Origin: Niallia circulans
GTDB taxonomy: Bacteria; Bacillota; Bacilli; Bacillales; Cytobacillaceae
Length of the DNA stretch: 64,000 nt
Direction: 5' to 3'
Assembly (NCBI RefSeq): GCF_003726095.1
Contig: NZ_CP026031.1
Coordinates: 2,108,001-2,172,000, forward strand
Below, in pieces: positions 56,162-64,000 of the stretch. A program made the translations under genes and the position numbers. How positions within the stretch are numbered: the stretch's first letter is position 1; every line of letters starts with the position of its first letter. The notes beneath the pieces are model-generated. The model ran no database searches, was not told the origin of the DNA, and was given only the letters and a program-made list of their open reading frames with translations.

Positions 56162-57070
56162 CTACACTTTCACTTTCAAGGTTTTCATATATATGAAGCT
56201 GGCAATTGCACCCAATACTAATAACACAAAAGAAATCGCTGTCCCATACCCTAACTGATAACTGACAAATGCTTGTTTATACATAAATACAGGAAGCGTT
56301 GCTGTACTTACCCCTGGACCGCCACCAGTCATTGTATAAATTAAAGCAAATACACCAAGTGTTTGCAGCGTAACTAACATCATATTTGTGGCGATTGTCC
56401 CTTTTACCATGGGGATGGTGATATAGCGAATAACCTGAAATCGACGGGCGCCATCCATTATGGCTGCCTCTTCTACATCTTTTGGAATATCGTCTAAAGC
56501 TGCTTGAAATACCATCATGGAGAAAGCAGTTCCTCTCCACATATTCGCGATCACAACACTCACCATTGGAAAAGTAAATAGCCAGGCAATCGGCTTCATA
56601 TCAAAAAGACTCAACAGCCAATTAGCAGTTCCACTTTCGCCAAGAAATGCCACCCAGCAAAATGCTACCACGACTTCTGGAGTTACCCAGGCAGCAATTA
56701 TAATTAGACCAACAATTCTTCTAAATGTTTTGTTTTTCTCTTTCATTAAAAAAGCGATCAAAAAGCCAAAGAAACATTGTCCGAGCACCGCTGAGAAAAA
56801 AACAAAAACAATTGTATTCCACACACTGACACGGAAGTCGGGATCTTGAAACATCCGGGTAAAGTTTTCAAATCCTACAAACCTTAGCTGACTAGCTTCC
56901 GCACCAGTCAGAGCTAAGTTTGTAAATGAAAAAAGTAATGTTAATAGCATCGGTCCAATGAAAAATATCAATAATAAAAGCCAGGTCGGAGCGAGAAAAA
57001 TAGCTGCCTTAACATGATCCGACTTTCCTTTTCGTTTCGGCTTTTTTCCTAATACTGCTTCCAATTTCAT
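56162..57070 (-). CDS. CUT1 ABC permease (MalF-like)
   Basis: 302 aa. The start is uncertain: ATG 57070 has AAAGGTGG immediately before it, and TTG two codons later has better spacing. Six helices start with AAIFLAPTWLLLLIFFIGPM. The EAA loop EEAAIMDGARRFQVIRYITI (about 200) binds the ATPase. It has 11-bp spacing to the MalG-like gene. No ATPase gene lies in the locus, so a shared MsmX-type ATPase is likely used. Confidence 0.88.
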   Translation of the reverse strand: MKLEAVLGKKPKRKGKSDHVKAAIFLAPTWLLLLIFFIGPMLLTLLFSFTNLALTGAEASQLRFVGFENFTRMFQDPDFRVSVWNTIVFVFFSAVLGQCFFGFLIAFLMKEKNKTFRRIVGLIIIAAWVTPEVVVAFCWVAFLGESGTANWLLSLFDMKPIAWLFTFPMVSVVIANMWRGTAFSMMVFQAALDDIPKDVEEAAIMDGARRFQVIRYITIPMVKGTIATNMMLVTLQTLGVFALIYTMTGGGPGVSTATLPVFMYKQAFVSYQLGYGTAISFVLLVLGAIASFIYMKTLKVKV

Positions 57071-57170
57071 CCCACCTTTAAAAAGGTTATCACTATAACA
57101 AAAGGTGATGACCATACAAGGAATAGGTAGTAAATTTCCCTGCTGGTCATGTGTTCAGCCTTTTGTACAG

Positions 57171-58544
57171 TTATTTAACTACGTTTCCTTCACCGACAAT
57201 CCTGATTACATTGCTCGCATAATCCTCGGCAGCTTGTTTTGGTGTCTTGCTACCAGTTGCGACTGCCTCCACCATTGTTTGTATTTCTACGGAAACATTC
57301 GGATATTTGTCATTAGCAGGACGGAAATGAGCATTCTTCAAATACTCCGTTGCTTCCGAAATGAAATTTTGTTCTTTATAGGCGGGTACTTCCGCTGAAT
57401 CATCACGTACTGTTAAGTTTCCTTCTGCAACAGCGCGAGCTGCCTGCTGTTCTTTCCCACCTAAAGCTTGGATAACCTTCCATGAAGCATCTGGATTTTT
57501 TGCTTTAGATGGAATTGCCCATGTCCATCCTCCAGACATAGTCGTAGTGCCAGGCTCTTGTCCATTTTGAGTCGGCATGGCCGCAAAACCAAATCGTTCT
57601 GTGACATTATCCATTGGAACTGCTCCTGTTTCTGTATAATTACCTGTATTCCAAAATCCATCTAATATAATTCCTGCTTCATCATTAGGGAACTTTTCTT
57701 GGAATAAAACGGAACTATAGTTGCTGTTAATGGCAATAGATAGTGGCGGACCTAATTTTTTCTGATTATAAACTTGATCAATAAATTGTAAGGATTCCTC
57801 GATTCCTTTAGTATTCACATGCCATTTCTTTGTATCAGCATCAAATAACACATCGTCTGTGCCATAGAGCAGCATTTCAAAAGTCTGCATCGATACGGAT
57901 TCCCCGTTTGCTTTAGCCACTCCCATAGAAAGAGGAATAACATCCTTAGCTGAATCTTTTATTTTTTCAGCAGCTTCTATAATCTCATCCCAATTTTTAG
58001 GCTGCCAGTCTTCTGGCAAACCAGCTTTTTTGAAAACATTTTTGTTATACCATAACCCGCGAGAATCAGAAGTTCCTGGGATGGCATATAATTTTCCATC
58101 TTCTCCAATCGAGCCTGATTTTAAATTTTCTGTATAATATTTCCATTGATCCCAATCACGCACATAATCATCAAGGGGTAATAAATAGCCTGCATTCGCA
58201 TCTGAATTTAACATAAAGGAGTCTTCTGCAACCACATCAGGTGCTGTACTTTCTGATTGCATCGATAAAGCCACTTTAGAGAAATAATCCCCCTCACTAG
58301 CTGTAATTGGCGATAAAACTATTTTTATGTCTGGGTTCTCCTTTTCAAATTCCGGGATAAATGTATTTGTTAAATATTTTTTTAATTTATCATGCTCTCC
58401 TACATCTCTCCATGTAATTTTAATCTGGGTTTTTCCATCAACCTTCCCATCATCAGATGTTGAATTACTTTCGCTTGAGCAACCAATTAATAAAAACGGA
58501 AAACATAAAAGAAGCAATAATACTTTTTTAATCGACTTTTTCAT
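57171..58544 (-). CDS. Extracellular sugar-binding lipoprotein
   Basis: 457 aa family 1 solute-binding protein. The lipoprotein signal peptide is KKVLLLLLCFPFLLIGCSSE with the lipobox L-I-G-C at about residue 22. The mature part starts TQIKITWRDVGEHDKLKKYL. SBP signature blocks are DGKLYAIPGTSDSRGLWYNK and WDEIIEAAEKIKDS. It delivers an oligosaccharide to the permeases encoded downstream. First gene of the operon, SD AAGGGGTTGAAAAA. Confidence 0.9.
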   Translation of the reverse strand: MKKSIKKVLLLLLCFPFLLIGCSSESNSTSDDGKVDGKTQIKITWRDVGEHDKLKKYLTNTFIPEFEKENPDIKIVLSPITASEGDYFSKVALSMQSESTAPDVVAEDSFMLNSDANAGYLLPLDDYVRDWDQWKYYTENLKSGSIGEDGKLYAIPGTSDSRGLWYNKNVFKKAGLPEDWQPKNWDEIIEAAEKIKDSAKDVIPLSMGVAKANGESVSMQTFEMLLYGTDDVLFDADTKKWHVNTKGIEESLQFIDQVYNQKKLGPPLSIAINSNYSSVLFQEKFPNDEAGIILDGFWNTGNYTETGAVPMDNVTERFGFAAMPTQNGQEPGTTTMSGGWTWAIPSKAKNPDASWKVIQALGGKEQQAARAVAEGNLTVRDDSAEVPAYKEQNFISEATEYLKNAHFRPANDKYPNVSVEIQTMVEAVATGSKTPKQAAEDYASNVIRIVGEGNVVK

Positions 58545-58857
58545 TTTTTCAACCCCTTGTTTTTAATTATTCGCTAGCGAAATAACCGCCTACCAAAATG
58601 TAAGCACTTTCAATTTAATCTCTAGCTGCCTCTTTTTCAATCTATAAAATAGAGGAAAGTCAGTATTTTTCTTAGATATTTGAAAAAATGAAGATTATAA
58701 CAAAAAATATAGATTGGCGAAAACGATATTATCTACCATCTTTTGAGAATGTTCGTATAGATATTTCTAACAAGCCCTAAAAAAAGAAGCCTAGTTAAAT
58801 GACTGCCATACATTTCTTGCATGCCATTTAACTAGACTCCATTATATAAGTCTATGC
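58545..58857. other. Intergenic region with mannosidase-operon promoter and rarA terminator
   Basis: About 310 bp without a gene. 58781-58838 forms a strong hairpin on the minus strand (GTCTAGTTAAATGGCA ... CATTTAACTAGGC, then CTTTTTTT), the rarA terminator. The AT-rich remainder must carry the promoter of the SBP operon. Confidence 0.6.
58781..58838 (-). terminator. rarA terminator
   Basis: AGTCTAGTTAAATG and CATTTAACTAGGCT arms with an internal GCATGCAAGAAATGTATGGC loop, followed by a T-run on the minus strand. Confidence 0.8.
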
Positions 58858-60141
58858 TTATTTATTTTTTTTAAATCCTTTAAGCCTATCGTATATCGCT
58901 CCCAGCTTCTTCTCCTCACCAGCTTCAGTTGGGTGGTAATACTGAGTTCCTTTTAGTTTTTCCGGGAAATATTCTTGATCAACCCATCCACCAAACGTTC
59001 CAATTGGATAGTCATGTGGATAAATATATCCGACATGTCCTAACTTTTTGCTTCCTTCATAATGACCATCCCTTAAATGCATAGGGATATCCCCGACTCT
59101 CCCATTGCGGACATCTGCTATGGCAGCATCTAATGCTTTATAGGCTGCGTTAGATTTAGAGGATAAACACATTTCCACAACCGCTACAGATAAAGGAATT
59201 CGCGCTTCTGGTAAACCAAGTCGCTCACTCGCCGTCACTGCTGCTAAAACATTATTGCCGACAGATGTATTGGCAAGGCCAACATCTTCATAGGCAATAA
59301 CTAGCAATCTCCTGTTTACGGCAACTAAATCTCCAGTTTCTAATAAATGAGCAAGGTAATATAGAGCGGCATCTACATCACTGCCTCGGATACTTTTCTG
59401 TAGACTAGATAATAAATTATAGAAATGCGAGCCTTTTTTATCCCCAAAAACACCGACTTTTTCAATCATTTGGTCAATGGTATCATCCTTGATAATAAAA
59501 ACGTCGTCCTCTTTATCAGATGAATAGACAATAGACTCTAAAAGAGTTAATGATTTTCTTGCATCTCCATTAGTGCCTTTTGCAATTTTTGCAATCTGTT
59601 CCTTTGAAATTTGAATGGACAGATTCGCAAGTCCTTTTTCATCTTGTAATGCTCGATGCAATAATTCTTCAATATCATCATCCGTTAATCTTTTTAACTG
59701 CTTGATTTGTCCACATCTACTGCGAATCGCAGGATTTACATCATGGTAGGGATTTTCCGTAGTAGCACCTATTAAAACAATATCCCCTCTCTCCACATGA
59801 GGAAGTAAATAATCCTGCTGCGCTTTATTAAAACGATGAATTTCGTCTAAAAAAAGAATGACTTTCCCTGTCAATCTTGCTTCATACACTACAGCTTCCA
59901 CATCCTTCTTTCCTGATGTAGTCGCATTTAGTGCAATAAAAGGTAATTTTGTTGTACCAGCAATAGCAAAGGCAATCGAGGTTTTCCCAATGCCAGGCTC
60001 TCCATACAATAACATCGATGGAACATGACCATTTTTAATCATTTTATATAAACTGGTTGTTTTTCCGATAATATCCTTTTGCCCGACTACTTCATCAAGA
60101 TTCGTCGGGCGCATTCGATAAGCAAGTGGTTCCCCGTTCAT
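58858..60141 (-). CDS. rarA: Replication-associated recombination protein RarA (YrvN)
   Basis: 427 aa AAA+ clamp-loader-like ATPase. Start MNGEPLAYRMRPTNLDEVVG, Walker A LLYGEPGIGKTSIAFAI (about 43-56), Walker B VILFLDEIHRFNKAQQDYLL (about 92-111), sensor VLIGATTENPYHDVN. The C-terminal tetramerisation domain has RLLVIAYEDVGLANTSVGNN and YPHDYPIGTFGGWVDQEYFP. It acts at stalled replication forks. In B. subtilis it adjoins cymR; here ~15 kb separate them. Confidence 0.95.
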   Translation of the reverse strand: MNGEPLAYRMRPTNLDEVVGQKDIIGKTTSLYKMIKNGHVPSMLLYGEPGIGKTSIAFAIAGTTKLPFIALNATTSGKKDVEAVVYEARLTGKVILFLDEIHRFNKAQQDYLLPHVERGDIVLIGATTENPYHDVNPAIRSRCGQIKQLKRLTDDDIEELLHRALQDEKGLANLSIQISKEQIAKIAKGTNGDARKSLTLLESIVYSSDKEDDVFIIKDDTIDQMIEKVGVFGDKKGSHFYNLLSSLQKSIRGSDVDAALYYLAHLLETGDLVAVNRRLLVIAYEDVGLANTSVGNNVLAAVTASERLGLPEARIPLSVAVVEMCLSSKSNAAYKALDAAIADVRNGRVGDIPMHLRDGHYEGSKKLGHVGYIYPHDYPIGTFGGWVDQEYFPEKLKGTQYYHPTEAGEEKKLGAIYDRLKGFKKNK

Positions 60142-60201
60142 TTATACACCTTCTTGTTTAACTTCTTACTTCCATTATAACGTAAAGATAGGAAAGAAGA
60201 A

Positions 60202-60234
60202 AAATAGAATGAAGTCCATAAAAGACCTCATTCT
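60202..60234 (-). terminator. Terminator of the ABC operon
   Basis: On the minus strand AGAATGAGGTC-TTTTATG-GACTTCATTCT followed by ATTTTTC, right after the ABC-2 permease gene. Confidence 0.75.
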
Positions 60235-60242
60235 ATGAAAAA

Positions 60243-61193
60243 TTACGCCGCAACATCTCTCTTCCTAAACACCCAAAAAGCTAAGCCAATGAATACGACA
60301 AAATAAATAACGAGCATAGTAATGGAGAAAGACAAAGTCATGCCGCTCACTAAAGGAGTTCCTTCCAAATACTGCGTTAAATCGGTGTTGGCAAATAATA
60401 AATATTTCGCCCAATCAAACCATTTCGCTAATAATAAAGTGACTGTATTCCCCATAAACATTAAGAAAATCGATATCCCAATTGCGAGTGAACTATTCCG
60501 AAAAACGGAAGAAATCATAAATGCCATAGTAGTGAGCATAAATAAACTGATCGAATTTAATCCATAATAGCTTATTAAATGCATGAGAATGCTTTGTTCC
60601 TTCACTACCCCATTGTAATAAAATAAATATGGATACACTTCTTTCGGCAGTCCAAACAGAATGGCACCTAATATAAAAGAAAAGGCAAAGATGATAAAAA
60701 TAGTTAATAACCCGAAAAGTAATACCGTTAAATATTTTGATAATAGAATCTTTATTCTGCTTAATGGACGAATAAGGAGAAGTTTTATCGTACCCCAATT
60801 AAACTCGTTTGCTACGATTCCAGCTGCAATAATAATTGTAAATAAGCCTGCAAGACTAAGCAGTTGGATACTATCAGCAACAAAATCCCATGCAGAGTAT
60901 TCTACATTTGTACTAAAATTATGTGTAATTCGATACTCGTTTATAGCTATTTCTTTTGTATAATAATTCCTTGTTTCTTCAGGAAGGTGTTCATCTTCCA
61001 GCTGTTCATTATAGCGCTTATTTTCTAATTCAAGTCCATGTTTCCAGTTCTCATTATCAGGGACAGAAAATCCACTTGATTGATATTTATTAAAAGCACC
61101 AAGCAATAAAACAGCAATTAATAAGAGCACGATCATTACTAATGTTGCTGGACGTTTCCATATCTTCATCCATTCATTTCTTATTAGCTGCAT
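60243..61193 (-). CDS. ABC-2 type permease
   Basis: 316 aa. Helix 1 at about 15-33 (PATLVMIVLLLIAVLLLGAF), a large extracytoplasmic loop to about 105, then five helices ending LVIYFVVFIGLAFWVFRKRD. The topology is that of BcrB/NatB-like ABC-2 permeases. It follows the ATPase (stop TAATG overlap), so the pair forms an exporter for a lipid-like or antimicrobial compound; substrate unknown. SD GGGAGGATCTGAATTA. Confidence 0.85.
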   Translation of the reverse strand: MQLIRNEWMKIWKRPATLVMIVLLLIAVLLLGAFNKYQSSGFSVPDNENWKHGLELENKRYNEQLEDEHLPEETRNYYTKEIAINEYRITHNFSTNVEYSAWDFVADSIQLLSLAGLFTIIIAAGIVANEFNWGTIKLLLIRPLSRIKILLSKYLTVLLFGLLTIFIIFAFSFILGAILFGLPKEVYPYLFYYNGVVKEQSILMHLISYYGLNSISLFMLTTMAFMISSVFRNSSLAIGISIFLMFMGNTVTLLLAKWFDWAKYLLFANTDLTQYLEGTPLVSGMTLSFSITMLVIYFVVFIGLAFWVFRKRDVAA

Positions 61194-62110
61194 TAATTCA
61201 GATCCTCCCTGTGGTTAGTCAATTCTAAAAATCGATCTTCTAATGTTTTTGATACTTCTTTTATGCCAAAAATCTGAACGTCCTGTAAAGCAAGTGCTTT
61301 TATTATTCCAGGTATTTGTTCTTTTGTTACCGTAATATGAACTCCCTGCTCTCTTGGCATAACTTGCACTTCCGGCATCATTCCCTGTATATGACTTATG
61401 GCCTTATCAACAGGATAAAGCTCCATTTCAAATACTTGCTCTACTGCAACAAAGTCCTTTACTAACTGTACATCGACCAGTTTACCTTCTTGAATAATGC
61501 CGATGCGATCACACATCATTTCCATCTCTGCTAACAAGTGACTGGAAACAATAACTGCCATGTTTCTCTCTCTAGCTAGCATTCTTAAATGGTCTCTTAT
61601 CTCTCTTATCCCTGCAGGATCTAATCCATTCGTTGGCTCATCTAAGATTAATACTTTAGGATCATGCAAAAGGCTTTGCGCAAGGCCTAAACGTTGTCGC
61701 ATTCCAAGTGAATAAGTGCGAACTTTATCATGAATTCGATCTTTTAAACCAACTAATTCAACTGTCTCCATTATTTTTTGCTTTGATATACCTTTCACCA
61801 TTCGAGCATAGTGCAGAAGATTTTCATACCCACTCAAAAATTTGTACATTTCCGGGTTCTCTACAATGGCTCCAACATGCTGGATTGCTTTCTCAAACTG
61901 ATCGCGAACACTCTCCTTGCAAATAGTGATATCCCCATCACTCATATTAATGAGACCAACAATCATCCGGATTGTCGTTGTTTTCCCTGCACCATTTGGA
62001 CCAAGAAAACCAAATACTTCTCCTGCTTTTACTTGGAAACTCAACGAATCAATTATTTTTCTTCCATTGATTATTTTTGAGACATTTTTTAATTCCACTA
62101 CGGATGTCAC
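61193..62110 (-). CDS. ABC transporter ATPase (BcrA-like)
   Basis: 305 aa, GTG start. Walker A FGFLGPNGAGKTTTIRMIVG (about 34-53), signature YSLGMRQRLGLAQSLLHDPK, Walker B VLILDEPTNGLDP (about 150-162), H-loop VSSHLLAEME. C-terminal extension of ~90 residues as in BcrA/CcmA-type exporter ATPases. Partner of the permease 60243-61193. 18 bp upstream ends the second ATPase gene. Confidence 0.9.
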   Translation of the reverse strand: MTSVVELKNVSKIINGRKIIDSLSFQVKAGEVFGFLGPNGAGKTTTIRMIVGLINMSDGDITICKESVRDQFEKAIQHVGAIVENPEMYKFLSGYENLLHYARMVKGISKQKIMETVELVGLKDRIHDKVRTYSLGMRQRLGLAQSLLHDPKVLILDEPTNGLDPAGIREIRDHLRMLARERNMAVIVSSHLLAEMEMMCDRIGIIQEGKLVDVQLVKDFVAVEQVFEMELYPVDKAISHIQGMMPEVQVMPREQGVHITVTKEQIPGIIKALALQDVQIFGIKEVSKTLEDRFLELTNHREDLN

Positions 62111-62127
62111 TATTATTTACCAGCCTT

Positions 62128-62820
62128 TCATTTGTTTATATTTGCCTTCATCCACTCGATAATGGATTGACCTTTTTCTTCCCTTAAATCCTCTACTGAA
62201 AGATTGGCGATTACATTCCCATTATTTAAAACAACTATATTATCTAAAATGGATTCAACCTCTACTATCTCATGTGTTGCTATCACAACGGTCTGTTTTT
62301 CAAAATCAATATAGTTTAATAATCCTTTAACAATTGATTCCCGCACCAGTGGATCTAAACCTGAAAAAGGTTCATCCAGTAATAAAATTGGCGCTGTCCG
62401 AGCTAAACAAAGAACAAGCTTCAGTCTTCCTCTGTTTCCCTTCGAAAGATTCTTTATTTTTTTATTTTGCTCTAACTGCATAAAATCTAGTAATTCTTGC
62501 GCTTTACCAAGCTGAAAATCATGAAACTGCGATGCTGTATATCGTATCATTTCTTGAATAGTAAAAGATTCATAAAAACGGTCTAGCTCCGTTAAATAGG
62601 AAACATCCTCTGCAATTCTACGTGTAGCATTTTTTCCATTGACTAACACCTCGCCATTAGTCGGCTGGACAAGACCAGCAATCATTTTCAACGTGGTTGA
62701 TTTTCCACTTCCATTTGTACCAAGAAGACCATAAATTTTTCCCTCTTCTAAGGTTAAATTTACATTTTCCACTGCATACTCTCTACCATATCTTTTGGTT
62801 ACATTGCGAAATTGTATCAT
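62128..62820 (-). CDS. ABC transporter ATPase (YtrB-like)
   Basis: 230 aa, start ATG overlapping the end of the GntR gene (TAAATG). Walker A YGLLGTNGSGKSTTLKMIAG, signature LSKGNRGRLKLVLCLARTAP, Walker B ILLLDEPFSGLDP, H-loop IATHEIVEVES. In the B. subtilis ytr operon the GntR gene ytrA is followed by ytrB, matching this order. Its likely membrane partner is the permease on the other side of the GntR gene. Confidence 0.9.
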   Translation of the reverse strand: MIQFRNVTKRYGREYAVENVNLTLEEGKIYGLLGTNGSGKSTTLKMIAGLVQPTNGEVLVNGKNATRRIAEDVSYLTELDRFYESFTIQEMIRYTASQFHDFQLGKAQELLDFMQLEQNKKIKNLSKGNRGRLKLVLCLARTAPILLLDEPFSGLDPLVRESIVKGLLNYIDFEKQTVVIATHEIVEVESILDNIVVLNNGNVIANLSVEDLREEKGQSIIEWMKANINK

Positions 62821-63198
62821 TTACTTTTCACCCTTCTTCTCTTGAAGATAGATTTCTAATAACTGAACCATTTCTTCTCTTTTGATTCCTAGCTCTTGCA
62901 TATTACGAATAAACTGTTCCAGTAAATCATGTTGAAGCTTTGTTCTTAGCTCCTCTATAATATCTTCTGATTCGGTTATAAATGTACCCTGACCTCTTCT
63001 CGTTTCCACAATCTTCATCCTTTCCAATTCACCGTACGTCCGTTGAATTGTATTTGGATTAACTCCAGATGCAATAGCCATTTCTCGAACAGATGGCAAT
63101 TTATCTCCTGGCATCCGTTCATAGCGCGCAATTTGCTGTGTAATTTTTTCTACGATCTGCATGTAAATTGGTCTGGATGATTCAAATTCATCTGCCAT
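62821..63198 (-). CDS. GntR-family regulator, YtrA subfamily
   Basis: 125 aa, typical short YtrA type. Winged HTH: RPIYMQIVEKITQQIARYER, then LPSVREMAIASGVNPNTIQR and RRGQGTFITESEDIIEELRT; the C-terminal ~50 residues are a dimerisation helix. It represses its own ABC operon, often in response to cell-wall antibiotics. SD GGAGGTGTAGATTACC. Six bp after the permease gene. Confidence 0.9.
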   Translation of the reverse strand: MADEFESSRPIYMQIVEKITQQIARYERMPGDKLPSVREMAIASGVNPNTIQRTYGELERMKIVETRRGQGTFITESEDIIEELRTKLQHDLLEQFIRNMQELGIKREEMVQLLEIYLQEKKGEK

Positions 63199-63204
63199 GG
63201 TAAT

Positions 63205-63966
63205 CTACACCTCCACTTTCTTTTCCAATAACCAAGAAGCTATTAGAAATAGGAAGAATAGTGTTAGAATATATCCGCATAATGAAAGAATAGATATCTC
63301 TGTTGTTTCTATAGAAGCCTTAAAAAAATTCCGACGTGCTTCAAAAGCAAGTGTATTGTCTACAGAAATTACTGATTTTCTTTTAAGAGCATCAATAACC
63401 GGGATTCTATTAAACCAATAGACAGCAATATTCCAAATATTCCAAAGAAGGATTAAAACGACCCAGCGTATTTTATTTAACCATACGATTTTTTTCATGC
63501 TGTGATAAAGTGTCCATGAGAAAAAGACCCAGCTGCTGAGGTATATGGATATTCCTAACAGGATTAAACACATAAAAAATAAATTTGTTTGATTGAAAGC
63601 TAGTTTCAATTCTCCAACATTCATACTAATCACTGCCACACTAAACATTAAAAACAATGATATTATCGAATACAGGATTCCTGCAATCCATTTTGATAAA
63701 AGGAGTTTTATGCTGCTGTTAGGATTATGAAGCCATAATTGTGTTTTCCCTTCTATATTTAAAGAAGTTAACAAAAAGGATGGAAGGTAAAACACATGCG
63801 CAAAACAGAAAGTGATGGCAAAAATTGCGACCAACATAATTGTTTTGTAATAACTAGATAGTACAATAGACGTTATCAATCCCAAACTGACAATAATAAT
63901 ACTCGTATACAGAAAAGGAAGACCAAGTTTTAAATCTTTTTTTAATAGCCCATTAAACGAATTCAT
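63205..63966 (-). CDS. ABC transporter membrane subunit, 253 aa
   Basis: ATG after GAGGTGATTTAA. Six helices: GLPFLYTSIIIVSLGLITSI, TIMLVAIFAITFCFAHVFYL, SIISLFLMFSVAVISMNVGE, LFFMCLILLGISIYLSSWVF, WVVLILLWNIWNIAVYWFNR and SLCGYILTLFFLFLIASWLL. Together with the GntR regulator and YtrB-like ATPase it gives a small exporter system. The gene is complete within the window and is the first gene of the unit seen here; 34 bp remain to the window end. Confidence 0.8.
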   Translation of the reverse strand: MNSFNGLLKKDLKLGLPFLYTSIIIVSLGLITSIVLSSYYKTIMLVAIFAITFCFAHVFYLPSFLLTSLNIEGKTQLWLHNPNSSIKLLLSKWIAGILYSIISLFLMFSVAVISMNVGELKLAFNQTNLFFMCLILLGISIYLSSWVFFSWTLYHSMKKIVWLNKIRWVVLILLWNIWNIAVYWFNRIPVIDALKRKSVISVDNTLAFEARRNFFKASIETTEISILSLCGYILTLFFLFLIASWLLEKKVEV

Positions 63967-64000
63967 TTAAATCACCTCATTGTATTAGTGTATTATCTAC

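Overview
The window looks like chromosome of a low-GC, endospore-forming Bacillaceae species. The evidence is a long run of genes in Bacillus subtilis order (yrhC-mccB-mccA-mtnN-yrrT, yrzA, yrrS, pbpI, greA, udk, trhP2, trhP1, trmR, mltG, yrzB, ruvX, yrzL, alaS, yrrI, recD2, yrrB, mnmA, iscS, cymR, rarA), Gram-positive Shine-Dalgarno (SD) sequences, an alanine T-box and a sigK N-terminal half. The genus cannot be fixed from sequence alone. No rRNA, tRNA or CRISPR array was seen.

Layout. (1) 1-5950 is a decayed PBSX/skin-like prophage, nearly all on the minus strand. It holds a truncated large terminase, a small terminase with three frameshifts, a stop-interrupted HTH regulator, an ASCH-domain pseudogene and XtrA/YqaO, plus small membrane proteins followed by related hairpins. 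(2) 6200-15200 is accessory. It holds a P-loop kinase, an AraC regulator divergent from a Gfo/Idh-ThuA-Gfo/Idh operon, a broken MerR gene with a palindromic operator, and a set of very short ORFs. The most notable of these is a tandem array of three YrzI-like peptides plus a 20-residue peptide, each with its own SD. (3) 15300-43600 is conserved core: class III FBPase, half of sigK, reverse transsulfuration, cell-wall genes, tRNA wobble modification, alanyl-tRNA synthetase with T-box, RecD2, MnmA, a cysteine desulfurase and CymR. (4) 43600-58600 is accessory material between cymR and rarA. It holds a YczE-like membrane protein, a three-gene set matching the N-succinyl-amino-acid D-to-L pathway, a hairpin repeat split by an IS150-type element, and a GH38 alpha-mannosidase locus with a YesS-like regulator and CUT1 ABC transporter, one permease of which is frameshifted. 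(5) 58850-64000 holds rarA and a YtrA-like GntR regulator with ABC exporters.

Genes that work together. CymR, the cysteine-metabolism repressor, lies in the same window as its expected target, the yrrT-mtnN-mccA-mccB operon. That operon recycles S-adenosylhomocysteine to cysteine. The desulfurase next to MnmA supplies sulfur for s2U34, while TrhP1, TrhP2 and TrmR make 5-methoxyuridine at the same tRNA position. The AraC and YesS-type regulators each sit beside a carbohydrate gene set.

The points most worth a second look are: sigK ending exactly where sigK-interrupting elements insert in other bacilli; the micropeptide array; sequence-related hairpins after unrelated genes (one family in the prophage zone, another in core intergenic regions); the pbpI SD buried in a terminator-like stem; and the IS insertion with a reconstructable target. 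Start sites were moved from the longest ORF where a clear SD pointed to a shorter one.
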